Origin: Eutypa lata
Lineage: Eukaryota > Ascomycota > Sordariomycetes > Xylariales > Diatrypaceae
Reading direction: 5' to 3'
DNA length: 64,000 nt
NCBI GenBank assembly: GCA_022661535.1
Contig: JAKULF010000004.1
Location: 3,906,001 to 3,970,000 of the forward strand
Both the position numbers and the translations under genes were made by a program. The notes under the pieces were generated by a model, which saw nothing but the letters and a program-made list of their open reading frames with translations, searched no databases and had not been told where the DNA came from. Shown in pieces: positions 9,725 through 20,562 of this stretch. Each line of letters starts with the position of its first letter. Positions within the stretch are counted from its first letter, which is position 1.

Positions 9725-10905
9725 ATGTTCCCTATATCAAAAATGAAAGCTCTTTCGTCCCTACTTCCTCGCTGGAAGCCTGAAGAACCTGTTATCTCCG
9801 ATGAGAAAAAAATAAGAAAAAGTATGTCATGTTTTCAGTATGTGATTTCGTCTAACAAATGAATATTAGTCGAAGATTATCGACCAGGATACCCCCGTTA
9901 TACCAGTCTCCTGTCAGCACATGGCCCCTACTTCATGTGCCGGGGCTTCAATAAAATCAGAGCTCGCATACTTCTACTGAAGCAAGATAAACTATCCATG
10001 CTAGAACAGCGACTAGAGCAAATAGATCAACAGGAGACATCTCCCTTGTTCCTCGGGAAAAGCCGTTGTGATAAGAACACGGACCGTATTTCTCTTTTGG
10101 CAGAAATCGAATCTACTTTGGTTGACTATGGTGAGTGCAAACGCTAGTTATGCCTTCTTAGCTTCCTCTCTCTGTATATAAATGAGAAGAATAATAACAA
10201 TAACATTTAAATAGACCGGTTTGCAGAAAACACACACCGAATGCTAAGTTCCAGCCAAGCTCGAGAAAGAGATGTTCAAAGCCTGCGGAACTGGCTGGAC
10301 GGCAACGGTTGCCTAGCTAGAGAGGAAACCGAGTACCTCTCACACCGCGGAGATCTAGTTTCCCTGGCTGCACCGGGCGACAATGCTGTAGTACAGCTGG
10401 AAGCTTGGGTAGAAGACAAGGTTATCAAATATCACCGCCGGTTCCGAGAAGTAATTAAAGAGACTGAATGAAGACGGCTGGTTTCCCCCAGGGGCTGACG
10501 ATATGTATTAAAAACAGAGCCGGTTCCACGACATCTCGAACGATTCCACCGTGTACATCTATTCCGGACCCTTGATCAAACGCACCGCGAAGGGTATTCT
10601 GCTACTGGTGATCACGCTTTTCTTGCTGGCGCCGGTTGTCATTTGTAACAGCATCAGCGCCATCACGATTCGGATAGTCGTTGTCATGGTATCGATCGTC
10701 ACGTACCTACTTGTACTCTCGGGCTTGACGATGTCGAGAACTATGGAGTTGATACTTGCAGGAGTCACGTAAGCTTTCCCCCTATCATGTCTTGCGTTGA
10801 AAATATGAGCTATTGGGTGGATGTCCTGCTAATTTGGTTCTACACAACAGATACGCCACTGTTCTCATAGTATTCGTCTCTGGCACAAGTGGGTTTCAAG
10901 GTTAA
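9725..10905 (+). CDS. DUF6594 family membrane protein
   Basis: Five exons: 9725-9821, 9870-10130, 10215-10450, 10518-10768 and 10851-10905. All joins keep frame, giving 299 aa. The N-terminal domain starts with DYRPGYPRYTSLLSAHGPYF, then a helix with GFNKIRARILLLKQDKLSML and a long polar helical region with LRNWLDGNG. The C-terminus carries three hydrophobic segments (about residues 210-230, 233-253 and 265-285), the last reaching YATVLIVFVSG. This order of a PRY motif, the RxxxLxxxQ-type helix and a C-terminal hydrophobic hairpin matches the fungal DUF6594 family. Biochemical role unknown; the hydrophobic end should sit in a membrane. It lies between the small minus-strand gene and the deaminase. 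The donor GTAATT of intron 3 is the weakest site. Confidence 0.8.
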
Positions 10906-11401
10906 TTGACAACCAACGCCTTAAATTTCATGGAAGCCAAAGGGCTTGAATTTGCGTCGACTTTTGAGGAAGATAGAAGCTCATTCGCGTCAATGGTGCT
11001 TACCCTTACCCAACAGTTATCCTTCGAAGTTGAACTTATGCATTGGGCTGACATGGATTAAACATCTTCAACTTGGCCAAAATTTTCAAGAAAACAAGAA
11101 CATTCCATGAGAAGCCTATAGACTATCTAGGAATTATGTTAATACATGAATCGAAAAGTAAAAGCCGGAGAACAATTTGTGATTAAATTAAGAAATTAGT
11201 GATCGAATTAAGTGACTGATCCAACACCCCAGTATATCGTTACTCATTATAAAACAGTACATATATCGCAAAGAAAAGGGAGTTGGTCGGTCGGCCCATA
11301 GTATCTTTACATTACGCATAATCTTTTTACACACACACACCCGTAGACAATTTCAAGGGGCTATTATTACCCCAACCCCCCTTTCTTTAATCATTACACT
11401 A
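10906..11401. other. intergenic between convergent DUF6594 and deaminase genes
   Basis: AT-moderate 3'-end DNA of two converging genes, with a short CA run at about 11330-11342. No gene seen. Confidence 0.5.
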
Positions 11402-13517
11402 TCACGTCACGCTCCCCCAGTGAAACCCGACATTCAAGCGCGTGATCGTCGAGTGCCGCAGCTGGAACGCGAAGAGAGATGACTTCCCGCTGTTCTTCAG
11501 CTTGATGTCCTGGCTGGGGGGCATGCTATCCACACTGATGTCGCCCTTACCGACGGTCGTGGGGTCCTTGCGCGATATGTACAGGCGCCCGGCGGACTCG
11601 CGGGGGAACTCCACAATGAGGGATATCGTGTCGATCTCGAGCGCTATGGCTGGCTCGTTCTCCTTCACGTCGTGGTGGAAGGGCAGGTCGACGCTCCTTA
11701 ACCTGATCGTCGACGGGACGGAGCGAGTGGCCTGAGACGACGATACTCGAGTCGACGGTGGTCTCGAAGAATCCCGTGACCGCTTGCTCATTTTCCGTGT
11801 CGGGATGGGGGGCCTCGATATAGCTCTATCCCGCGTGCTTTGCCGGTCGGGAGGAGGAGCTCTCGAGATGCCCCTTTCTCGGATGTTACTCGGCGCGCGG
11901 CTTCGTGTACGACTGCGGGCGTGATCAGGGGCCCTCGAAGCGGCTCTCGAAACAGCCCCTTCCCGTCGCCCGCTATTGCTCCGGATGCGACGACGACGCG
12001 GATGCTCAGTCAGCGTCGTTGCGCTGGAGTCCATGCCGCTGCCTTCCGAGGGGACAGAAGATGGGGCCTTTGAGGACGGGGCCTTAGAGGATGGAGCCTT
12101 CGAAGACGGCGCTCTAGAAGACGGCGCTCTAGAAGTCGTCGCTGCGCTCCGGATGTTGGTATCGCTCACGCTCGACCCGCTGGACACCCGCGTGAAGGCG
12201 CGGCTCTCCAAGCCGTACGACCACCTCGCCGGCTGTACCGGCGTGGAGTCCCACCGCAGGTCTTCTTCGGTTTTCCGGATGTGGTCCGTCATGAACTTGA
12301 GGATGAGGGAGAAGTTCTCGACTTGCTCCTGCGTCATCCAATCCACGTCGGGGAGCGTCCACTGGGAGTACAGGCGCTTGTGCGAGTGGGACACCCGGTA
12401 CAGGCCTTGCTGCTTCAGGAACAGGTCGCACAGGTAGCACGTCGACTTGCTGCATCCGATGGCGCGCGGGCGGGACTCGTGGGGGTGCTGCGCGTAGTAG
12501 AATACCTGCTGCATCTCGGCATGGACGAAGCACTGCTTCGCGGTACCCGGTCGGAGGGTTTCTGGGAAGGCATCCATATGCTTTAATGTGATATTCTGGA
12601 ACAGCGGGCTGTAGGTGGGTTGTCTGACAATCCTGATCAGGTCTTTGCAGGCGTAGAGGTACCGAGCTAGCTTGTCCACCTGGGGTATACTGTAGCCGTC
12701 GATGCAATCCTGGGAAAACCCAAGGGACCGCAGATATTTCTCCAACGAGCCTCGCCCCCCCAGCGCAACGACATCAGCCGATTTGTTGATGATATCATCC
12801 AGATGCATTCTCTCCGTTTTCGCATCGACTTCTTTCTCGAGCGGTCTTATGCTGTCTAGGAGATCATTTATCTTCCCGAAGAGATTTTCTCTCTCCGGGG
12901 TATTCTTGGATTCTTTATTGTTTTGCTGCCTGAACTCCTGGAGTTGAGACAGTAGGAACGACCGCTCCTTCGTGGGGTACGAAGACTGTGAAAACCATGG
13001 TGGCCTGATTCTTTGCAGAATTCGATCTCTGCACAGTTCAACCACCTGGTCTATGAGCTTTTGGCATACCCTTTGCCGGTTTCGCACTATTATTATAATG
13101 CTGATTCAGCGCACGCTTGTATAAGGGGAATTCACTATTAAATAGAATAGCATGTTTGGTACCTTTTAGTGCATATTTTTGGATGATGTTGAGAATATTA
13201 CGTATGCCGTTGATGGTTGTTTCTGTCGGGGTGTAGTTGCTCGCTAATAGGACAGTGATACCATCACTCCTCTCCTGGATCGTCACCGCGGAAACGGTTC
13301 CCACTCCTTCCTCGGAATTTGCCAAGAAGGCGAGATCGTCGGCAAGTTGAAGCTCATCTTTGAACTTGAGCACACGCGCGTCCGTCTCCGAGCCTTCTCT
13401 GTGTCGATAGTATTCCTCATCTACGGGATATCTTGTCAAGTCCTGTAGATCGACAACGGCCTGGTGAAAGTCCAATTTGGTCTTATTTCCCCAGAAGTTA
13501 GCCATTTCGATTATCAA
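11402..13517 (-). CDS. OTT_1508-like deaminase-fold protein
   Basis: Proposed exons 13517-13163 and 13086-11402. The 76-nt intron 13162-13087 (GTACCA...ATAATAG) restores a single frame of 679 aa; its donor is weak, so the join is moderately sure. The N-terminal about 120 residues and the following helices form an unassigned region. The zinc-dependent deaminase centre is visible as HAE (His307, Glu309) and, after GCSK, the CYLC pair (Cys335, Cys338), followed by an HxxxLYxxW segment. This matches the OTT_1508-like deaminase family, which occurs widely in fungi and is related to bacterial polymorphic toxins. A low-complexity linker with APSSK repeats (DNA about 12055-12130) and Arg/Ser stretches separates it from a C-terminal beta-rich domain ending FHWGSVT. 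Substrate unknown. The start could be Met at 13517 or 13505. Confidence 0.78.
12055..12135. repeat. in-frame 15-nt tandem repeat encoding APSSK/APSSR units
   Basis: The minus strand repeats a 15-nt unit about five times with small changes, encoding APSSR and APSSK pentapeptides in the deaminase linker. Units read differently at wobble positions, so the array is not freshly expanded. Confidence 0.7.
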
Positions 13518-14920
13518 AAATCAGCTACCATGCTTTTAGTGGGATCTAGCTCAATGGCAAAGCCCTCAACATGTGTAATAACTCGAGTATGATGCAGCTA
13601 AGGTCCTATTTACCCCTCCTACGCTCTATGCGTTCCTGTATAGCATGCGGATAGGTAGAGTACCCACAAAGTTACCACTCGAAAAGGCCAATCAAGATAT
13701 TCTACGTGGTGCTGCAGGTAGGAGACGGGGGAGATAGGACGAGACAAACCACCATGCGGGCCTGTGGGCCGGCAAATAACTGCCACGACACCTTAGAGAG
13801 TTCATTATAATTTAGAGTCGTTGGCGATTGAGAAAAGTCGATGTCCAAAAGGAAGCAGCCTTATAAATTCTGTGCTACAAAATGTTGAATTGGGTTCAGC
13901 TAGAACATCTATTAAGCAGTTTAAGGCGCCGATAATCTGGGTGACTCTTAATGTGACCCTCCATGCAGGTGCCTCGCATCGCCCCGAGTGTCGTTCTATT
14001 TATTGGTCGATCGACAGGTTGGGCCAAGCCGAAGAATATGGGGACGATCCCCCATCCATTCAATAGGGATCTCCTCGAATTAACGCACCAAGAGAAATCT
14101 ACATTGTCCTATAGGTTGAGAAAATCCAGCCGGCTGAGGCGGCTGTACCCGGGTACGGGGCTAGGAATACTTATCTACATATATTTCTTATCAGCCTCGA
14201 AGTCAGAATATGGGGTTTGATATTCATGAATTGATAGCCACGAAATTCCCGTATCTGTCTACGTGAATCAGTTGCTTGCATACATAGCCTCTGCCGTTTC
14301 TCTGTCGCAATAAATAGGTCCTATGAGGTGAGCAAATAATACTCCGCACAACAGAAGTACGCGCCTAACTCGGTTGGGAACCAAATGACTAAGAATTGGG
14401 AGATCATCGTCGCATGTTCCTCGTCGGCGCGTCAAGCATCGAGGGAACCACTAACTTGAGGGGGTTCGACAGGACAGGACAACTTCCATAAAAAATGAGG
14501 CGTGCGCATTGGTAGGGAAGGTGACAAAAACAAAGATTAAAAAAGGCATGATAGAATTTATGACTGGTTAGTATTAATTGATGCCCAGTCATGACACGAC
14601 TAGTATGTAAGATTTAATTTACATAGGACAAGGCGCGTTTTGATGTTGTATTCGGAAGAGATAGAGTGAAAAGACGTGGCAGATAAAAACCAGATAACTA
14701 CATGACCTCTGCAATGTGCTGAATTGGTCACACTGACTGGTGCTACTCCATGAACTAATTATCTTAACTGAATTGATTATATCAGCGAAGTATTAGTGGA
14801 TCCTCCCACACCCAACCCACTAATATTTAACTTAACACAAGTGACACAAAGCTTTAGGCGTTTATCACTACTGCGTACGTATCAACCAGCAGTGTCATTG
14901 CAACCATTAACTTACAGGAT
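13518..14920. other. intergenic, 1.4 kb
   Basis: Separates the deaminase start from the GT-A-like gene, so it includes both promoters. Near the right end, 14876-14918 looks like a 5'-UTR intron (GTACGT, TTAAC, ACAG). Nothing else recognised. Confidence 0.45.
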
Positions 14921-15967
14921 ATGGTTTCGGTTCCAGACCTGGCCACAGCAGCCTCTAACCAGTTAACTGTCATAATAACGACATCCCCCACACCCTCTGC
15001 GCCTTCAACAGAGCTCTTAGAGGCCATACTGCAGTCATTTCGCAGCCACTGCCCTGCCTTGCTTGGGTGTCGGTTCATAGTGCTCATCGATACCTATGAT
15101 CGAATCGGTCCCCATTCGCGCCTAAAGAAGGGACAAGTAACAGCTGAAGGTGCCAAGGATCTGGAACTGTACAGGTCGAATGTGAAGAACTTGATTCTCC
15201 TCGCGCTTAACCAGGGTGACGAGACATGTGCCTTGTATCGAGGTCAGGGAGAGGCCGAGTTTGGTTCTTGTGGAATGGAGTCAAATTCTGTCGCCCTCTG
15301 CACGACATACACAGAAGACAAGCGCATTACTTTCGTGGAGCCTGATAACCGCCTGGGCTTTGGGCTGGCAGTTCGCACCGCCCTTCGACTAACCGAAACC
15401 CCTTATGTCTGGGTTCAGCAACATGACTGGACCCTGGCTTCCGACATCCCATTGGACCCGATACTCAGCATTATGGAGGCGTCAATGTCAGATGAGGTTG
15501 CCCCTGTAAAGTATGTCACCTTCCCATCTGCGCGCATGCTGTCTTATGCGACAACTGCCCATGTGATGGATTTCCCGGCTTTGAGGGAGTTGACGACCTC
15601 CCTCAAGAAAGACTTCGTCCCCCCGTCCCAACCGCACATCAAGGTACCTCTAACTCCACTATTCTTCTGGCATGACAAGCCTCATGTGGCCTCTACGGCC
15701 CATTATTTATCAGTCGTATTCCCGACGCGTTTGGCCGTCCCCAAGGGCGCATTCATCGAGGACACCATTGGCCACCGCGCGAGGGATCAGATGAAGCAAG
15801 GCATTTTCTCCAAGTGGGCATGCTGGCTCTATTATCCGGAAGAAGGCACGAAACTGTGCTTGAGACACCTGCAGGGCCGAACCTGGCGCGGCGCAGAGGC
15901 TGAGCTCCTGCAGAAGGAGGCGTGGAAGAAGTTGAACGCAAGCAGAGAAGGCCTCTGTCGAGATTGA
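14921..15967 (+). CDS. GT-A-like glycosyltransferase-related protein, unassigned
   Basis: Single coding exon, 348 aa. The N-terminal half has a Rossmann-like layout: strand LTVIITTSP (about 15-23), a helix, strand CRFIVLIDTYD (50-60), then an acidic strand ITFVEPDNRLGFGLAVRTAL (136-155) and the strand PYVWVQQHDW (161-170). A QHDW motif where GT-A enzymes carry their metal-binding DxD suggests a nucleotide-sugar enzyme, but this is inference and no family name is claimed. There is no signal peptide or membrane segment, which is unusual for a secretory glycosyltransferase. The start is the first ATG, 3 nt after a good acceptor (TTAACTTACAG, ending 14917), so the 5' UTR is probably spliced. Confidence 0.75.
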   Translation: MVSVPDLATAASNQLTVIITTSPTPSAPSTELLEAILQSFRSHCPALLGCRFIVLIDTYDRIGPHSRLKKGQVTAEGAKDLELYRSNVKNLILLALNQGDETCALYRGQGEAEFGSCGMESNSVALCTTYTEDKRITFVEPDNRLGFGLAVRTALRLTETPYVWVQQHDWTLASDIPLDPILSIMEASMSDEVAPVKYVTFPSARMLSYATTAHVMDFPALRELTTSLKKDFVPPSQPHIKVPLTPLFFWHDKPHVASTAHYLSVVFPTRLAVPKGAFIEDTIGHRARDQMKQGIFSKWACWLYYPEEGTKLCLRHLQGRTWRGAEAELLQKEAWKKLNASREGLCRD

Positions 15968-17170
15968 ACAGACAACTGCTGCTACTATCCATTTCTATGC
16001 CACCATAATATTACTGGAAGTCTGTCGAAGGCCCATCATATGATCCATTTTCTTCCAGTTCCCCGCGCCCCTATATGCGGTAGCCTAGCTGAGCCCATAA
16101 TCTGTTATGGGGTCACGACCCACACAACCAAGTCGTCGTCCAAACGTCCGGCCTACCCATACTCGTTGGTTGATTAGCACTGATATCACGGTGGATTTCT
16201 TACTATCAAGAAAAACCACCACATTATTATCAGCGATACATAATTGAGACCGACAGACACGATATAATGACGGGCTAAGCGAGGCTAGTATTGCTCAAAT
16301 ATATTTGTCACCTTCTAGTGTTGCTGAGCAAGGAATGTCTACTCCCATCGGCCACAAAGTCAGTAACTAAGTAACAGCCAAACTTCGATCGTCCGATTGG
16401 TTAATAGTTTTCATGACTAACTCCTCTGGGCTATTTGAGCAAGCCATAAATCTTAGTTGGAATCATGTATCTTATGGCTACGACCTTAGTTCTCCCCGCT
16501 ACTATATTTGGTTTTATTTATGAACCTTAATGATGTCTTGGACCTAAAGAGAGGTTCTAGGGACACCTGCTAAATATATAGTTCTCGTCACAACAGTACA
16601 CCCACCAGAAAAATTATACTTTAGTCAAAACCAACGCGATCCGAATAATGTAACGGGAATAATTGATGAAGAGTGATTACATGGTTTTGTGATCTTGTAT
16701 TATTCCATTTTTGTAAGCCGGTAAAAGGAATAAACCTATACTAGGGCTGTGTAATCAGCTTGTATTGATGTAGTTAAGTTGTGGCTCGATTGTTACAGCG
16801 AGGGCCTATGAGATTTAGTTAAATACCTAGCTAAGATGAAAAATAGATGAAATAAAGTTATCCATAGGTCTAAAGTTTTGCCAATGTGAAGATAGTGTCA
16901 GACTAGAAAGGCACATGGGATAAACCATCATAAACGTATCAGCGCACAAGCGCCCAACCCTTCGAAGTATATCCATGTATGTATTGAGGTAAGCTAAACT
17001 GCCTCAATGAAAAGGTAACTCATACATCCGGCTATTGTATTTCTTGGGGCCAACCTAGTACTCTATACCCATATATGAATTTTCATCATTGCACACCTTA
17101 TATCACACAAAACCTAGTTCTGATGCCCAACCCCCTCCAGCCCCCTCGTTCATCTCCCAAGCGATAAGCC
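15968..17170. other. intergenic, 1.2 kb
   Basis: AT-rich DNA with many stops in all frames. No gene, RNA or repeat array was recognised. Confidence 0.5.
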
Positions 17171-17647
17171 GTGAACAAATACGAGAGAACACAGGCTATG
17201 GAACAGATCATACAGGAACTCATCATGGCTTGTTTAGAGGCAGGGATAAAACGCGAGGTCAGGCTCCGACGAGACCTGCACGTACGACGAGGCCGTCGAC
17301 TGCAAAGAGCCCTTCGCCTGCCGGAATGCATGTGGGTGTTCGCCGAAGAAGACCCCGGGGTGATGGATACAGATTTAGAGATAGCCTTCCTGTGTTGGTT
17401 CTCGGGCGCCTGGTTCATACTCTTCGGATTGATCGCCATGTTTGCGAGACGAGCCATCTGGGACCCCATGGTGCTAGGCTGTGGACTCTTCGCTCCGGTC
17501 TTTTGCTTCGGGACTGCGTGGTTGGTCCTGCGGTGCGGGAAACGAAGTTTGGAGCGTAAACACAACCCGCTTGTGGATTGCGAGAATGGGAATGAGAATG
17601 ACTACTGTCAGTCTCGGACAGAATTGAAGTCGTACGGGTCAATATAG
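17171..17647 (+). CDS. small membrane protein, two predicted transmembrane helices
   Basis: A 158-aa frame without recognised family. The first 70 residues are basic and helical (many Arg around 27-50). Two hydrophobic segments follow at about residues 76-95 (FLCWFSGAWFILFGLIAMF) and 101-122 (MVLGCGLFAPVFCFGTAWLV) with a short WDP turn between them. A polar tail follows, with DCENGNENDY. The overlapping frames of similar length on both strands have no such structured pattern, which is why this frame was chosen. The start may be Met1 or Met10. It could be a hairpin membrane protein, but no function can be given. Confidence 0.5.
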   Translation: MNKYERTQAMEQIIQELIMACLEAGIKREVRLRRDLHVRRGRRLQRALRLPECMWVFAEEDPGVMDTDLEIAFLCWFSGAWFILFGLIAMFARRAIWDPMVLGCGLFAPVFCFGTAWLVLRCGKRSLERKHNPLVDCENGNENDYCQSRTELKSYGSI

Positions 17648-18500
17648 GGGGTCTTCTGTATTATTTATGTTAAGGTTCGTGGGGCGGAGACTACCGCACC
17701 GCGTAGTTCGACCTTATTTCTCATATTCAAAGGTATTCTAAAATGGGTGGTTCTAATTATTTGAATCAATAGCAAGGTGTAGTTCTGATGTGTGGTACTG
17801 GGCATTTCGCATCGTCACAGGTCACAATGAGAGGAAACCCGTCACTGGCCCCTTTCCGAGTTATCGACGGCCAAGATATGACATTCAGAAGAAGTCTTCA
17901 GGCCATAAATACTTCATTACAAACTTGGCTGAATACTATGATACCTGCACGTACAATTCACTCTGTACTATTCCCAGCCACGAGCCAAAAACGCCCAAGG
18001 CCTCATTAATGCATTTCTCCTAACTTGGTGCAACGCATGTCTACTTTTGCGGAGACCGAAATTTTCCCATTGTGATATTGGTATAGCATAAAGTTTACTA
18101 TTAAATTGAATACGTAATAATAAAGGGCCTGTATGTCTATTTAAATCTAGGAGCCTATATCTAAGAAGTTTAGCATACAAAGAGCCACACGGTTCGTATA
18201 CCTTGGCATATGCCTGTATCGGAAATGATTCTATGAAATTTAGAGTTCATTAATCTAACGATACTAGATAGAATCCCTCTTGCGCTTTGACGCTAGAGAG
18301 CTTGAAGACTGGAATTAGCCAAGGCTTATGTGAGTGATACCGAAGCATATTTAGGTAAGGCATCTCCGAAGAGATATATAAATAAGGAAAAGTATCCGCG
18401 AAAAAGTTGATAGGAGAAAAGACACACCCCAGAAAGAAAAATAAACGGTTGTCCGCCAACCCTCCAAATCCCAAATCTTTATCCACTAAAACTTTACACG
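17648..18500. other. intergenic, 0.85 kb
   Basis: Between two co-oriented small membrane-protein genes. No further coding signal. Confidence 0.5.
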
Positions 18501-19063
18501 ATGGCGCCCCTACTCAGTCACCAGAGTATCTGTGTACTAAGAAACTCGATTTGTAAGCCGTATGGTACTTGGATCAAAGACGCCTTTACACCAAAGAGTA
18601 ATGTTAGAAGCTGGGTTTCATTACAGCCTGCCACTAAGTTCTATCAAGGGTACGTCCACTTTAAATCATAATAATATACACCTAGCACTTATTAACTATT
18701 GGTAGATGTCTTTTCATTGGTAACGCTATCTTCGGGAGCAAATTGCATTACTTATCTTTCGACGGACAGGGAATCATCGACACATTACAGGCCAAGCTGC
18801 AATTTTTAGGTCAGGTCGTCTATTACTACGCAGCATATCTTTGGGGGTTCCTTACCTATGGTCTTAAGATACCAGCGGAAACATGGATGGTGTGCGCAAT
18901 AGTACTTGAAATAGTACTTGTAGCCTTCGTCTTTTATATTGTCCTGTCAAAAATGAGGGGCGTTCCTTATACAGGCGCCTGGGAGGTGGAGAACACAGGT
19001 GTTAAGGAGAAGACCTTTGATGACATTCCTACTGTGGAGGAATACAAATATCAATTATTGTAA
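18501..19063 (+). CDS. two-exon membrane protein, unknown function
   Basis: Exon 1 18501-18649 and exon 2 18706-19063 join in frame across a 56-nt intron (GTACGT...GGTAG) to give 168 aa. The hydrophobic core lies in the second half. One segment is around YYYAAYLWGFLTYGL (about residues 89-103). After the KIPAET turn comes a strong membrane helix WMVCAIVLEIVLVAFVFYIV. The tail is acidic and ends EEYKYQLL, which could be a cytosolic sorting tail. No cleavable signal is obvious. No family recognised; the perfect splice join makes a real gene likely. It sits 0.9 kb from another small membrane-protein gene on the same strand. Confidence 0.6.
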
Positions 19064-19818
19064 GGTTCAATATAGCTAGGTTGTTAATGATATTTCAATG
19101 AAAAGCCCACAGTATTATCTCGATACTAGAGATCTGGGGCTGGATATTGAAATAGGGGCTAGTCAGGAATCGCTACTTTAGTTTAGTGCGACTTGAGAAT
19201 TCATGACACGCCCCTTCCCACATTGCAGGGCCCTCCATAATTTGAATAGAGACGAGTACAGATTGAAACACCGGTATTGCATGTGATTGCTTCCAGTCCT
19301 CGTATCAAATTTTCATGTATGTATGATACGTAGCTTCTAAGGACTAGAAATCAGGTAGTTCATTCCTTCTTCAAGGCCTATAGTTTTCATGCGCTTTATC
19401 ACAGCCAGCAACTACGATCGTGCTCAACCTTCAGCAATCTATAGGTACTTTCAATGTATGTATGTAAGTAACCCCCAAAGAAATCCCAATTCGTCTTCTG
19501 GTCATAGCCTCACAGGTATTGAAATTCTTAGTAATTCATCCATATTGTCTTCAGCTTTATTTGACTTGTGTAGTTATTCGCCAACCCGACGACATATTCA
19601 ACCAAACACTGGTGTATGAAAATGGATGTAACGTTGTCTAGAGGTATGAAACAAGATCTCCTCAACCCCGTTGAGGTATCGTACTGATCAAATTCCGAAA
19701 TTGGGTAGAGTTTGGCTCGATTATCCCAGACGAAGCCAAGAAGAGATTTCTCGTCACCACACCGGAATGCACACATGTCGACTCCTTTTCTGACCCAATC
19801 CTGGATCCCCCACATAAC
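19064..19818. other. intergenic, 0.75 kb
   Basis: No gene or structured element recognised; presumably contains the promoter of the next gene. Confidence 0.5.
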
Positions 19819-20562
19819 ATGAATTTCTTGCCTTCTTCGTTTGTAGATCCAGCCGAAAAGTACCCAGCAGGACTCCACTTAGCAAAGACGATTCAGAATT
19901 CAATCTTTGTGCCTGAACTACAACGCAAGATCTTCGAGTACAGCATGGAACTAAACCAGCGTCGACGAGACCTCGGATACGACGCAATTCAAAGATTATT
20001 CCCTCTGGAAACAGTCAATATCTACTGCGCCCCCTGCCCTGTCGCAATCAACACGGCCCTCTCGATCTGTCAAATGAACTCCTGCCGCGAGCTTCAGTAC
20101 GCCATCAGAGTAGACCCTCGCATCGGAGCAACCTGTTGCGGACGTGTAGATGGCCACGCACGAATCGACGCAGCCCAAGCAGTCGTAGACAGCGTGAAAT
20201 TGGCAGAATGGAACGCGCCGTCTACGCTGACAGTGGAGGAGAAGAAACGACACGGATTGATTCTCAGGTCATTCGACCGGTCATGGATAGAGAAAGCACT
20301 CCATAAAGCAACGGAACTTTGGAGCGTGACGAACAACTGGAACTGGGTGTTAAATCCTCCCGCCGCCGAGTATCTAGACTACATACACAGCGATCGCTTC
20401 GCTGTCTTCCTGACTGAGCATTCGTACGCTACACTCGTATACGACGGCTTCAGGTTAGTTAAGACGCAGCCGGGAGAGTTATATGAGAGCCGTAAGATTC
20501 AGCATGAAATGCACTTCTTTTATATCGGTACTTGGGTTTGGCGAGGTTTCGAACCCAACTGA
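19819..20562 (+). CDS. hypothetical protein, 247 aa
   Basis: Single-exon frame without recognised domain. Visible features: an N-terminal helix-rich stretch (IQNSIFVPELQRKIFEYSMELNQ is split over about residues 25-47), eight cysteines concentrated in the first 110 residues (CAPCP, ICQMNSC, CC), and an aromatic C-terminal half with WNWVLNPP, LVYDGF and FFYIGTWVWRGFE. There is no membrane segment or signal peptide. The VPELQRKIFEY segment faintly resembles the start of an F-box-like helix, but the rest of that motif is not present. The protein is probably intracellular. Coding character is good (balanced composition, a long open frame against stops in the other frames). Confidence 0.6.
   Translation: MNFLPSSFVDPAEKYPAGLHLAKTIQNSIFVPELQRKIFEYSMELNQRRRDLGYDAIQRLFPLETVNIYCAPCPVAINTALSICQMNSCRELQYAIRVDPRIGATCCGRVDGHARIDAAQAVVDSVKLAEWNAPSTLTVEEKKRHGLILRSFDRSWIEKALHKATELWSVTNNWNWVLNPPAAEYLDYIHSDRFAVFLTEHSYATLVYDGFRLVKTQPGELYESRKIQHEMHFFYIGTWVWRGFEPN

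Noticed and set aside
17089..17565. alternative frames on both strands over the small membrane protein
   Set aside because: They are Arg/Ser/Pro-rich without structure, while the chosen frame shows two clear membrane helices.
20540..20560. B-box-like sequence (reverse complement GGTTCGAAACC)
   Set aside because: Lies inside the coding frame of the 247-aa gene and has no matching A box.
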